64,000 nucleotides of DNA from Betaproteobacteria bacterium (GTDB taxonomy: Bacteria > Pseudomonadota > Gammaproteobacteria > Burkholderiales > Rhodocyclaceae), in contig JAHRYN010000006.1 in the NCBI GenBank assembly GCA_020621405.1, positions 178,664 to 242,663 of the forward strand. Direction: 5' to 3'. The position numbers and the translations under genes were made by a program. Below are positions 22,601 to 27,874 of the stretch, one piece after another; the first letter of the stretch is position 1; every line of letters starts with the position of its first letter. A model generated the notes under the pieces. That model saw nothing but the letters and a program-made list of their open reading frames with translations, was not told where the DNA came from and did not search any database.

Positions 22601-25188
22601 CCATCGCCGATCAGCGCGTCAGCGTGGTGATCCATGTCGATCACGGCCACCGATGCGGAAATCGCGATCTTCTTCTTTTCATCCGGCGGGTTCGGATCGC
22701 CCGGCAACTGAGTATCCAGCTCGCGCTGATCGACCGCCGCCGAGGTTTCATACGACACCGACTCTTCAGCGGTCGCCAGCACGCTGAGGCTGCCGGGTGT
22801 CGTCACATGCGTGCCGCCGGCCACCTGCGCCTTGATGTTGTTCTTGTTCTCGACCCAGGCAAACGCCGCCGACAACCCGAGCTTGCTGCTCGATCCGCTG
22901 CGTTCATCGGTACTGGGGACTGCCGAGACGAAATCGGACAGTTTTTCGAACAGGATTTCGTCGACCGGCCGGGCACTGGTGATCGACTCCCGCAGATCGG
23001 GCGCGCCGCCGGTGCCGGCAGCCGCCGACACTTCGGTTTCGGCGTCGGCACTCAATGCGGCCTTGACCGTCACTTGAGCGGCATTGACCTGGCCGCCGAG
23101 CGTGGCGGTCATCGTGGTGTCGGTAATGGCAACCGAAATGCCGGCGGACGCCATGCCGTCCTTGAATGAACCGCCGCTGGCCGCGACCGAATGCGACTTG
23201 GCGCCGGTCGCCTCGACATCGAGCGACGAGGCGCGGGTGATGGTGGCGTCGCTGCCGACCGTCGTTTCCGACACCTGCTTGCCGATGCCCACGGCAAATG
23301 CGAAGTTGGCGTATTTGCTGGCCGACGACAGCGCATTGTTGAAGGTACCGGAGTTGACGGTATCGACCTTGACCGTGAGCGTGCTGTCCGCCTCGGATTT
23401 CAGCGTCATTGCGCCGGTCGAACCGAGCGTTGCACGGCCGATGTTCACCTTTGCCTGTGCATCGGTCTCGCCGTAACCGAAGCCGACCACCGAACTGACC
23501 ACACGCATCGTCGCGTCGGCCTTGGCCACCGACTGCACGTCCAGCGTTCCGCTGGCGTCGATGTTCGTCCCGTTGATCAGGTCGACCGTGGCATGCGCGG
23601 TCGAGAACGTGACGTTGGCACCGACCCGCAGACTGCCGAGAAAGTCGAGCACGGTGTCACCGTACTCGTTGCCGGTCCACACCCACTTGTCGTTGGCTTC
23701 CGCCTTGATCTTGACGTCGCTGCCGCGAATCACCGAATTGCTGATGCTGATCGACGCGATCGAGTCCTCGACCGAACCGAAGACCGGCGTGGACTGGTTG
23801 TCGGTCGCCAGAATGCTGACCTTGCCCGCGCTGAAGCCGCCGTCTGCGTTTGCCAGCACCTGCGTGCCGTTCTTCAGTTCGATCTTCTTGGACGTGAGCC
23901 TGATTTCGCCGGAATCGCCGGCGGACAAGGCTGCCTGATGATTTGCCCGCGAGTCTCCACCGTTGACCACGCGTGACGACAGGAACACGTTGTCCAGAAT
24001 GATTTCGGTGTCGGCCTTCAGTTCGAGCAGCGCGCCATGCGAGTACATGTCGAAGCTCGAACCGGTCCACTGCAGCTTGTCCGGGTCGATCAGGATGTGG
24101 CCCGCTGCACCGCCGGTCCCGGCCGAGGCGCGGAACAGGCCGCCGGAAATCGACACCGTGTCCTTCGCCGAGAATTCGATGAAGCCGCCGTCGCCCGTCC
24201 GGCCCGCGCTCGCGTCCAGCACCGCGCCGCTGCGCAGCACCGCATTGCGCTGCGCCAGCGCGTCGATCCGCCCACCGTCCGAATCCGCTCCGTCGCCCGC
24301 CGCCGTCACCATCGCATTGACGTCGACCATGAGGTCGCGCCCGGCGCGCACATCGATCCCGCCGCCCGCCGTGCCCGCTCCGCCCCGCGCGTCCAGACGA
24401 CCCGACACTGCAATGTCCTCGACCGCTTCGATGAAGATTCGTCCCGACTTCTCCACCAGCCGGCTGCCCACGGCGACGCCTTGCGCATTGACCACGTCGC
24501 TGAAGTCCGGCGCACGGCCCTCGAAGCGCGCTCCGGTCAGCACCTGACCGGCCACGCTCACCGTGCCCGCCGCCAGACTCACCGACTCGGCCGCGTTGAT
24601 CCGCCCGTCTATCCGGATCACCCCACTGGCCGACAGCGGCGCGCTGCCGCTCAGCAACTGGCCGACCGCGCCCGCGTCCGGCGTGCCCGAGGCACCGAAG
24701 AAGCCATCGACGAAACCCTGCGTCGGCGTGCTCACCGACAGCGAACCGACATTGACCACGCCGCTGCCGCCAACCACGAAGCCGTGCGGATTGGCGAAAT
24801 ACACATTCCCGCCTATCCGCCCGTCGCGGATCGCGTTCACCGTCCCGTCGATGTCCGTGCGCGTGTCGCGCACGATATTGACCAGATTCAGCGCCCCCGT
24901 CGGCACGTGCAGGTTCGCTGTCTGCCCGGCATTCACGCTGAAGCTGCGGAACGAGTTGAAACCCGTGGCCCCCGCAACCGTCCCGGTACGGATGTCCGTC
25001 ACCGCGCCGGCCGTCGTCACCGTCGTCAGCGTCCTCCCGTCCACCTGGATCGCCTGACCCCACGCCTGCGACGACAGCAGCAGCGGTACGCTCGCAAGAC
25101 CAGCAAGCCAGGCCTGCGGGGTACTGCTCAGGGCAGCGGCGATTCTGCGCAGTTTCGGCTGGCTGCTGCGGTTTCTCGATGTTTTCAT
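10630..25188 (-). CDS. Giant two-partner-secretion filamentous adhesin TpsA2 (4852 aa)
   Basis: Complete secreted exoprotein, leukotoxin-LktA-like/filamentous-haemagglutinin family, near 490 kDa. There is a signal peptide (1-44, ending SSQAWG). The TPS domain spans about 45-370 with NPHGFVVGGSGVVNVGSL and ILIDPDKL. A very long central region repeats blocks of about 80 residues of the type ...AGVGxAxAYNxIxxxTxAxI..., consistent with a beta-helix. A less repetitive C-terminal third has Trp- and Tyr-containing stretches, then an acidic, charged tail (GDEESEEDAEARRRAEEG). No toxin domain was recognised. The start has GGGAG upstream. It overlaps tpsB by 4 bp and is the first gene of the operon. 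Ligand and role are unknown; surface adhesion or aggregation is inferred from the family. Confidence 0.93.
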   Translation of the reverse strand: MKTSRNRSSQPKLRRIAAALSSTPQAWLAGLASVPLLLSSQAWGQAIQVDGRTLTTVTTAGAVTDIRTGTVAGATGFNSFRSFSVNAGQTANLHVPTGALNLVNIVRDTRTDIDGTVNAIRDGRIGGNVYFANPHGFVVGGSGVVNVGSLSVSTPTQGFVDGFFGASGTPDAGAVGQLLSGSAPLSASGVIRIDGRINAAESVSLAAGTVSVAGQVLTGARFEGRAPDFSDVVNAQGVAVGSRLVEKSGRIFIEAVEDIAVSGRLDARGGAGTAGGGIDVRAGRDLMVDVNAMVTAAGDGADSDGGRIDALAQRNAVLRSGAVLDASAGRTGDGGFIEFSAKDTVSISGGLFRASAGTGGAAGHILIDPDKLQWTGSSFDMYSHGALLELKADTEIILDNVFLSSRVVNGGDSRANHQAALSAGDSGEIRLTSKKIELKNGTQVLANADGGFSAGKVSILATDNQSTPVFGSVEDSIASISISNSVIRGSDVKIKAEANDKWVWTGNEYGDTVLDFLGSLRVGANVTFSTAHATVDLINGTNIDASGTLDVQSVAKADATMRVVSSVVGFGYGETDAQAKVNIGRATLGSTGAMTLKSEADSTLTVKVDTVNSGTFNNALSSASKYANFAFAVGIGKQVSETTVGSDATITRASSLDVEATGAKSHSVAASGGSFKDGMASAGISVAITDTTMTATLGGQVNAAQVTVKAALSADAETEVSAAAGTGGAPDLRESITSARPVDEILFEKLSDFVSAVPSTDERSGSSSKLGLSAAFAWVENKNNIKAQVAGGTHVTTPGSLSVLATAEESVSYETSAAVDQRELDTQLPGDPNPPDEKKKIAISASVAVIDMDHHADALIGDGAVISTDGAVTVSANTVITPFWQQWVTAYEALSTMNWKDANAYLNLGSKLKDIISDPANATSWVQTAVESEKLSFAGAVDFFSLDSKATARVGSASINASVASPTSAQDLTVSAKASHGLLNLVGVPEFDPSTITSGNTDSGSAGFGGSYHQLNLTGGADATVARGATVHADDVVVLANTNFDQVTVTEAAGKAGKVSINGAFSLINSDISTIAQIASGSTLDVNNAVVQALDDSLVINIAGGVARSGSVGIGFSIAINDLDRDTRALIGNRSTESVTGGSLTAHGNVWLEAQSGSTQGAFTIAGSGPSGDQKTDGKTGGDGKSTNSADKGKQGSSGVGISASVSINLIDDTTVAGISGLTSVSTLGASASTVAIDTDADGTSDSSVSLTQGLSAKARNDALALAGAGSLTVGSGKSAGLAGAFTWNQLEKITRATIAGTKVTVGGSGGVLLDARNTGPMWSVSAGAASGQKVGVAGSVAYSNIDNVTEAAIDTAAVDAGGTVSLVAKDDSDIRSVAGAASYGGKAGIGAGVAISTVDSDTLAEFRGSGQTVHGGAGVSASATSDNDIVSVAAAIGASQGVTATGSVTVNIITNQTRAASSGVVLTSSDAINLDADDVSSILSIAGSVALSTSSAGVGIAGAYNEIGNETVATIDGGSANGKSVRIEATEDADIQAIAAAGSGSAKVGVSGSLGINTITSQTTASSHTAALGASGNVTIRATDTSEILSITGAASGAGTAAVGAAGSYNNIGGGVKAELTGGSVNAANLIVDAERSGTLDVWAIAGSGAGTAGFAGSIAVNTAGGDTTARIAGGASVQASGNALITAQADDLIKSRAGSVAFGGTFGGAGGIAFNDITSTTHAQVTGTGTTVTALGNGLAAQIDNGALTPYDTSKLPSQQPLSGRQLKDNIRGVAVVASSTALVENFALSAAGGGNAAVAATVGIAMLGGSTTAEVTDHATLNASLGGGEQEARVAAYHHDQIGSGTGGAAVGGDAGIGGAADTAVVTHTTTARAEDATIKAKKAVTIDAGASSRFEQAIVAVGGGTYAGLAGTIGVLLVDGTTQALVKNSDLESKGGIKVEATESSTVNINAGALAVSGVAGVGITAAVTVIEQNTLASVTGNSRLDADGATYINADSSFSQGVYAATAAAAGGAGIAGTINVVVAKGTTDAEVGTGVEINSDTAFGGTDAQDVTLRANDSMSVDNKVGGLGVGLGGVGVGAAVDVVLIRSGASATVAKDASITADGDISITADSTRSVASTTVAAAGGMTAGIAGAVSVISVGTRPDGDARDNTTGSVDKASQLASRSATGNQIDSDTDSANASAARADAARRRINVSGDMSATPANTSAAARVASGATLDAKGDVQVAAHNQTDTDANAVGAAVSGGVSLGGGIAISIVGDRTVASLAGGTTAGGDVRVTATDDQPSESKLRTYAGGAGVAGLAASFAWHQKSSSAKASLGGVVNAGSGDVVVNAKVDHNLNAEGGAAAVGVVGIGAAIAYVDETSRAEAELLDDTEITAQSLDVHGQSRTTSGASVIAAAGGIVSGAGADSNVSDTSGAHATVGNKVKLTAKGGLAQIRAESDPLAEADSTGIAVSAGLSIGVSLADATVNTNTSVVVGDQFDVTAGSLSLKAQTLSRSGKKTASADSLAAGGGALVGAAASESSADVLSKTLVQMGTGHTITLGGAFDVLSKSTVSAYSNVSGISVGIVAAGGNSADTVVNSRTEALIGAGTITAGSFIARAEGHDELDAASKSGAGGLGVLLAASVTNDADSVTITRIGGTIRSATVDIDAKHTTDFQGTADSTSASVAGYSGAWVTNTVDNTTTAELANGARFEKAQTFDMNAETVVTKGSAGADWTVQAASGGILSGASGASYSTIHNDTHVVIGSNAFIDTSVAGLNSGAIRIGAKNDVDVYDAVLLDTGGAIAIAHTESYIRADRNDADVTVGAGTLLRSDGDIVLDAHTEAVVDTEAQSKTYGLAGAPSGETLSRILTGNKINLNGARLQSDENIRLFAGYNNNLDADAETRLWNKTVIPINSTPEAHGEIRQDNRITIAAYDGDITGLTDIRDQQIARAAVASVKDIDLKAGEGTHVTRGYGSGTDLYREALEALGKIFDDDISLDIKGGSTHDDSRSGVEVNGTVFAGTHHHQYLEFNADGSVKRQSENMSFTRRNNVALDREIQDRIDYLQARYDEYKDDNPDVANGFLNDIQILQARKSQMGVGAKVNFVDVNPAAAYTGNISITGKWLKGSASAELLAPGDSIIEVINPANQFVRVKAGVAALDCGAALCIPGEAGGLITLNGVRVSSTAEINARNQYGQVASFASGNLLDRTNSPDPIILLKNTFEDPVNLNTIKPEIHVDGDLSNSRGIVRIQSTGSVLVASNVVAQTVDIATKGDFIKTFTLGFTHQAGDPSLDRAIAGYYNQAGNFVNGLQQFYEAQAKSDHPVAGSAYSKNPWSTETQSYSVASAGLTANGATIAGNNVFISGEKLNINGLIQSGLADYSISIGSATLASAKSAGGDWIALDMTSSGKTVPEIFRPKVRWDSVNNRLELGSIQVEGGYMQFYGDIFSTGNGQLNVLDGYGRIDINNTSGADFALNRLDTGSGVAGRIKIIDTSTKFNGKPQETVISRVNGQVTYTYTNEGNDVLRPDVTVTTDPEGRSAVYNPREQRRFKWINAETYDIHKWETYDRKVPLDLDFLDALAKDPGSRSGGDTTSSRADRISGDWLAQDSRTADYILDFTKTRTGVTTQGVDKPNVVGSWWTDCGLVGDCYAKIYRSQKDWWWTEKNYFVHSLNASKGININFIGHDTGALTVTNKGALALQATVRNLTGNTSLTGKSITGGDQAQLLAGNLTLTATDGSIGGPGLNGSSYLKIDQTVGGVLNASAVKGGVALWETKGDMRIGTVTASNSGLVDLKADADLVNTNGSTTDITAGYVRLVSENGRIGSTADPLVIDVKAADGWVEGKAAGDIGLTENDGDLRLRSVASLAGDVRLESLNGSIVDVNSAQQVDVETKTQLLAAAQRARLTATSGATKSMDDTLDAYNKQKKQDYLQYWQMRGLKETFDSSGKSLGFTASAYDPDFKFVLDTKTANVLRTSNNWGDAEIATYQDQRTAFYHQAAAEFGTGNAGTFNRTYSYNVATQDATRANALREGGTWTAGEITNRVAAGLFKDTSDTEVLIEEANVAGRNIQLIAARGIGKDSAALTIGTNPGAWSESDQLALIAAERADVRVDISAKTITILRKDDVDFTLVNNGAITARATDSIYLGSEEDVRVASIVTPADVRLKTAGALRSAAAAGVEAVKSRNVTLEAGHGDLGEDALDVLVRVADNAAVTARAGGNLYLANVGGDLRIEQIYSPGLARIRSAGALVELTPDLQRDIQARYLKLSAATTIGSGGSELDYLDIGSSPDGSVELEAPQGIYVRGMDSRINVTHASASAGDVMFKTDGELHLGQVTAGGRLGIDAAGDLVQDANRVEAGGDIDITAARYLMADGATLLSHDGHIDIDSKGDVVVGRIEAQHNATAQALRIRSGGSIYDGGDAGVYDLVAATAGAGVVLEAAGGIGSATWNNGQPQATPDALETDIAKIDAMATAGGVSINDKDDLEIGSITALQDVSVQAGGSVKGQGVRSSQGNVDVQAGRDVTLQTVMADEGSVAVEAGQGIAIDAVTAGQDVAMKAVGGDISGDSVYAARGNLDLRAGHSVTVREATAVAGNATIIAEQDILMDAVTAGQGVTLEAINGRVSVKRISGDTLSISGKGDLDLGTLSAKSKMFFNTESITARVLHTGTAGPLLMRAVGSHGAPARWVDLTIDSPVGVSFDHLDALDARIVTERGWLEILDGRIENRAHFINPVTHVYMDNVTTVTQPADVQLNAPGKQFANLVLDQWRLTTDLTVLTRDPLHEVVNPSRPDSSGREESRELIVTRISTPDKQTAAAQVPQMPSFAVNVPLDIPAVNSGDEESEEDAEARRRAEEGVTQ
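24154..25108 (-). repeat. 955-bp direct repeat, copy 2 (TPS secretion domain of tpsA2)
   Basis: Second copy of the near-identical segment described at 7463-8417, in the same orientation. It codes for residues ~28-345 of TpsA2. The first ~26 residues of the two signal peptides differ, as does everything after residue ~345. Confidence 0.95.
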
Positions 25189-25501
25189 GGAGGCACTCCC
25201 GGGGGGATATCAGTCTCTGCGGACGGTTATCGATGTAAGAATTCTTCCTACATGATTGTAAGCAGATGTAGCAGGCATGCGACAGGATCATTCACGCCGG
25301 TTCGCGGACAAAACCCACGACTCCGGAACGATGGGCCCTCAGCACTCCGGCTGTTGCGACAAGCCTGCAGCCGGCCGGTATGGCAGGTGGCAGACGCATC
25401 AGCCGAAAATCAGTCCTGCATTGGACCGCGCTGCAGCATTACGGGTAAATACGCACTAGCGCGTAGGACATGCGGGAACCCGGCGCGAAGTGCGCACAAG
25501 C
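25189..25501. other. Intergenic region upstream of tpsA2
   Basis: This 313-bp gap lies between the response-regulator stop and the tpsA2 start. Apart from the palindromic box at 25235-25256 and a GGGAG ribosome site just before tpsA2, I see no gene and no clear terminator. Confidence 0.6.
25235..25256 (-). promoter_or_regulatory. Putative operator box upstream of tpsA2
   Basis: The plus strand reads GTAAGAATTCTTCCTAC followed by ATGAT, the counterpart of the box at 8540-8561. It lies 47 bp upstream of the tpsA2 ATG. Flanking sequence is not conserved between the two promoters, which makes the match more likely functional than a leftover of duplication. Confidence 0.55.
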
Positions 25502-26140
25502 TCACACCTCTGACAGACGCTGCCTCACCGCCCAGGCCACCAGCTCGGCTGCATTGCGCAGCCCGAGCTTGCGGGCGATGTTTTCGCGGTGCTTGCGCAC
25601 CGTATGTTCGGAAATGCCCAGCTCCCGGCCGATCAGCTTGCTCGACAGACCGCGTCCGACGCGGGTGGCGATCTCGAATTCACGCGCAGTCAGGCTTTCG
25701 CGCGTTGCACTGCGGTCACCGACATCGCCGAACAGGGTCGCCAGTTCGGGGCTGACGTAATAGCCACCTTCGCCGACGGTCAGGATCGCCGCCACCAGCG
25801 CATCGGCGTCATCGGTCTTCAGCACGTAGCCGTGCGCGCCGAAAGCCAGTGCCGATTCGACCGCAGCAGCATCCTGACGCGCGGTCACCACCAGCACGCG
25901 GGTGGGCAGCTCGGCGGCGGCGATCGCCTGCATCACTTCCAGCCCGTCCAGCCTGGGCAGTCCGAGGTCGAGCAAGAGCACGTCGGGCGACAGTTCGCGC
26001 GACAGCCGCAGCGCGCCCTCGCCGTCGCCGGTCTCGCCCAGCCAGCGCAGGCGCGGCACGCGCGACAGCATGAGGCGCAGCCCCTGGCGCACCAGCGCGT
26101 GGTCTTCGGCAACGACGATGCTAATCTCGCGGGCTTCCAT
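25502..26140 (-). CDS. NarL/FixJ-family response regulator
   Basis: Two-component transcription factor of 212 aa. The receiver domain (~6-120) has acidic ED at 12-13, phospho-acceptor D58 (LLLDLGLP) and Lys in GYVLK. The LuxR-type helix-turn-helix follows at the C-terminus (LTAREFEIATRVGRGLSSKLIGRELGISEHTVRKH region). The ATG at 26140 gives the normal family length; a longer open frame upstream is antisense to the kinase. It is divergent from the histidine kinase at 26156 with only 15 bp between starts, and points toward the adhesin locus, which it may regulate (inference). Confidence 0.92.
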   Translation of the reverse strand: MEAREISIVVAEDHALVRQGLRLMLSRVPRLRWLGETGDGEGALRLSRELSPDVLLLDLGLPRLDGLEVMQAIAAAELPTRVLVVTARQDAAAVESALAFGAHGYVLKTDDADALVAAILTVGEGGYYVSPELATLFGDVGDRSATRESLTAREFEIATRVGRGLSSKLIGRELGISEHTVRKHRENIARKLGLRNAAELVAWAVRQRLSEV

Positions 26141-26155
26141 GCGCCGGAAAATACC

Positions 26156-27541
26156 ATGGTAATGACGTCGATTCCGCTCGAAGCACGCGCGGTCCAGTCC
26201 GAAGCCGACGCCGACCGGGATGCGGTGCGGCGCGATCTGCTCGGCGTGCTGTTCGGGCATACGCCGACCGTCGTCGCCGGCAACATCGCAGTGTCGACCA
26301 CGGCAGCCAGCGTGCTGGTCAGTGCAGGCGGACATCCGGCAGTCTGGTTCTGGCTGACCGCCATATTCGTACTGGTCGCATTGCGTGCCGGAGCGGTCTA
26401 TTGGGCACGCCCACGGCTGGCTGAGCTGGCCGGCAAGGATCTCGACCGCATGGAATGGCTGCAGATCGTCATGGCCGGCCTGACCGGACTGGCCTGGGGT
26501 CTGTTGCCCTGGCTGGGCTACGAAGGACGCGATCCGTTCATGGATTTCTTCAGTGTCGCCATGTTGTCCGGCATGGCCGGCGGCGCCATGACGTCGACCA
26601 CGGCATTGCCGCGCGCACTCAATCTCTATCTGCTGTGCGCGCTCGGCCCCTTCATCGTCAAGTCGGCACTGATCGGCGGCATCATCAACATCGCCGGCGG
26701 CGTCACCATCTTCTTCTACATGGGCGTGCTGATCTCCTTCAGTCGCAGCGCCCACGCCAGCATGCGCGACGCGCTGCTGCTGACCCGCCAGAATGCGCGT
26801 CTGGCCGATACGCTGCGGCGCGAACGCGACGCAGTCCAGGCCGCGATGCGCGCCAAGGACCTGTTCCTTGCCGGCGTCACCCACGACCTGCGCCAGCCGG
26901 TACACGCGGTCGGCCTGCACATGCGCTATCTGCGTTCCCTCGAACCGCAGGAACTGGATCAGGGCACGGTGCATGAAGCCTGTGCCGGCGTCGATGCCGC
27001 CGTGCATGCGATGAGCAGTCAGCTGTCGCGCCTGATCGAGCTGTCGCGTCTGGAAGCCGGCGAGGCACGGGTGGCGCGCCGGGCGCTGCCGCTGACCGAC
27101 ATCCTGGCCAGTTGCGCCGCTCAGTTCGGACCACTGGCCCGCGAAAAGGGCCTGCAGCTGGACCTGCGACCGACAACCGCCCTGGTCGACAGCGACGCGA
27201 GGATGCTGCAGTCCATCCTCGACAATCTGGTGTCGAATGCCGTGCGCTATACCGATGCCGGCCGCGTGCTGATCGCCGTACGCCGGCGCCGGCACGCAAT
27301 CGAGCTGCAGGTCTGGGATACCGGGCCGGGCATACCGGACGAACTGATTCCCCAGATATTCATCGCCTACCGCCGCTTCGACGACCGTCAGTCCCGTCAC
27401 GGCGAGGGCCAGGGTCTGGGCCTCGCACTGGCCAGCAAGCAGGCGGAACTGCTCGGCCACACCATCCGGACATGTTCGCGCGTCGGTCACGGCAGCCTGT
27501 TCGCCCTGCATCTGCCGCGCATCGAACCGGACCGGGGTTGA
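26156..27541 (+). CDS. Membrane sensor histidine kinase
   Basis: 461-aa kinase, presumed partner of the divergent response regulator. The N-terminal half holds about six hydrophobic segments (residues ~25-200). A coiled linker (ALLLTRQNARLADTLRRERDA) follows, then a HisKA domain with His243 in HDLRQP. The HATPase domain has the N box (DNLVSNAVRY), G1 (DTGPG) and G2 (GEGQGLGLALA). No periplasmic sensor domain is visible, so sensing within the membrane is inferred. The first ATG is at 26156; a second in-frame ATG at 26162 is equally possible. There is no receiver domain, unlike many HDLRQP kinases. Confidence 0.9.
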   Translation: MVMTSIPLEARAVQSEADADRDAVRRDLLGVLFGHTPTVVAGNIAVSTTAASVLVSAGGHPAVWFWLTAIFVLVALRAGAVYWARPRLAELAGKDLDRMEWLQIVMAGLTGLAWGLLPWLGYEGRDPFMDFFSVAMLSGMAGGAMTSTTALPRALNLYLLCALGPFIVKSALIGGIINIAGGVTIFFYMGVLISFSRSAHASMRDALLLTRQNARLADTLRRERDAVQAAMRAKDLFLAGVTHDLRQPVHAVGLHMRYLRSLEPQELDQGTVHEACAGVDAAVHAMSSQLSRLIELSRLEAGEARVARRALPLTDILASCAAQFGPLAREKGLQLDLRPTTALVDSDARMLQSILDNLVSNAVRYTDAGRVLIAVRRRRHAIELQVWDTGPGIPDELIPQIFIAYRRFDDRQSRHGEGQGLGLALASKQAELLGHTIRTCSRVGHGSLFALHLPRIEPDRG

Positions 27542-27874
27542 TCCGGTCGAATGGCGAACGGGGCAAAACACATTTCATTGATCTGCGTCATGCGCCGGCT
27601 GCCCCGCGCCGCGTGTCGATGCCGATGGCGGATCCGGACAACGCGCGAAAACCTCTGCTGCGAAGGCTCCCACGCATTTTGATCGGGCTGCGAATTCCAC
27701 GGCCGGCATGGCTTCCAGTGCCATGGTGCACCGCAATCGCCCGGCCCGCCGTACGCATCGCACGCAGCGCCAGCAGGCACGCGGGCGACCGCCCGGACAG
27801 CACTCTGTCAAGGCTGTTGCGCACTTGTGGCAAAGCGTAAAGTTCCGCCGATTCACGTCAGGAGACACCCCGCC
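27542..27874. other. Leader region upstream of nrdJ, no gene seen
   Basis: This 333-bp gap contains a hairpin (GGCATGGCTTCCAGTGCCATG region near 27703-27725) and GGGCGACCGCCC near 27784. I looked for a cobalamin riboswitch because the next gene is B12-dependent, but found no recognisable B12 box (GCCACTG). No NrdR box was seen. Confidence 0.45.

Noticed and set aside
1..25188. Periodic repeats suggesting a CRISPR array
   Set aside because: The repeats are imperfect coding repeats of about 240 bp in one reading frame of the adhesins, not short identical repeats with unique spacers.
26141..27571. Upstream extension of the response-regulator frame to 27571
   Set aside because: It is antisense to the histidine kinase; the regulator starts at 26140, where the receiver domain begins.
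27542..27874. Cobalamin riboswitch before nrdJ
   Set aside because: Searched by eye; no B12 box or expected conserved core was found. The stem-loops present are short and ordinary.
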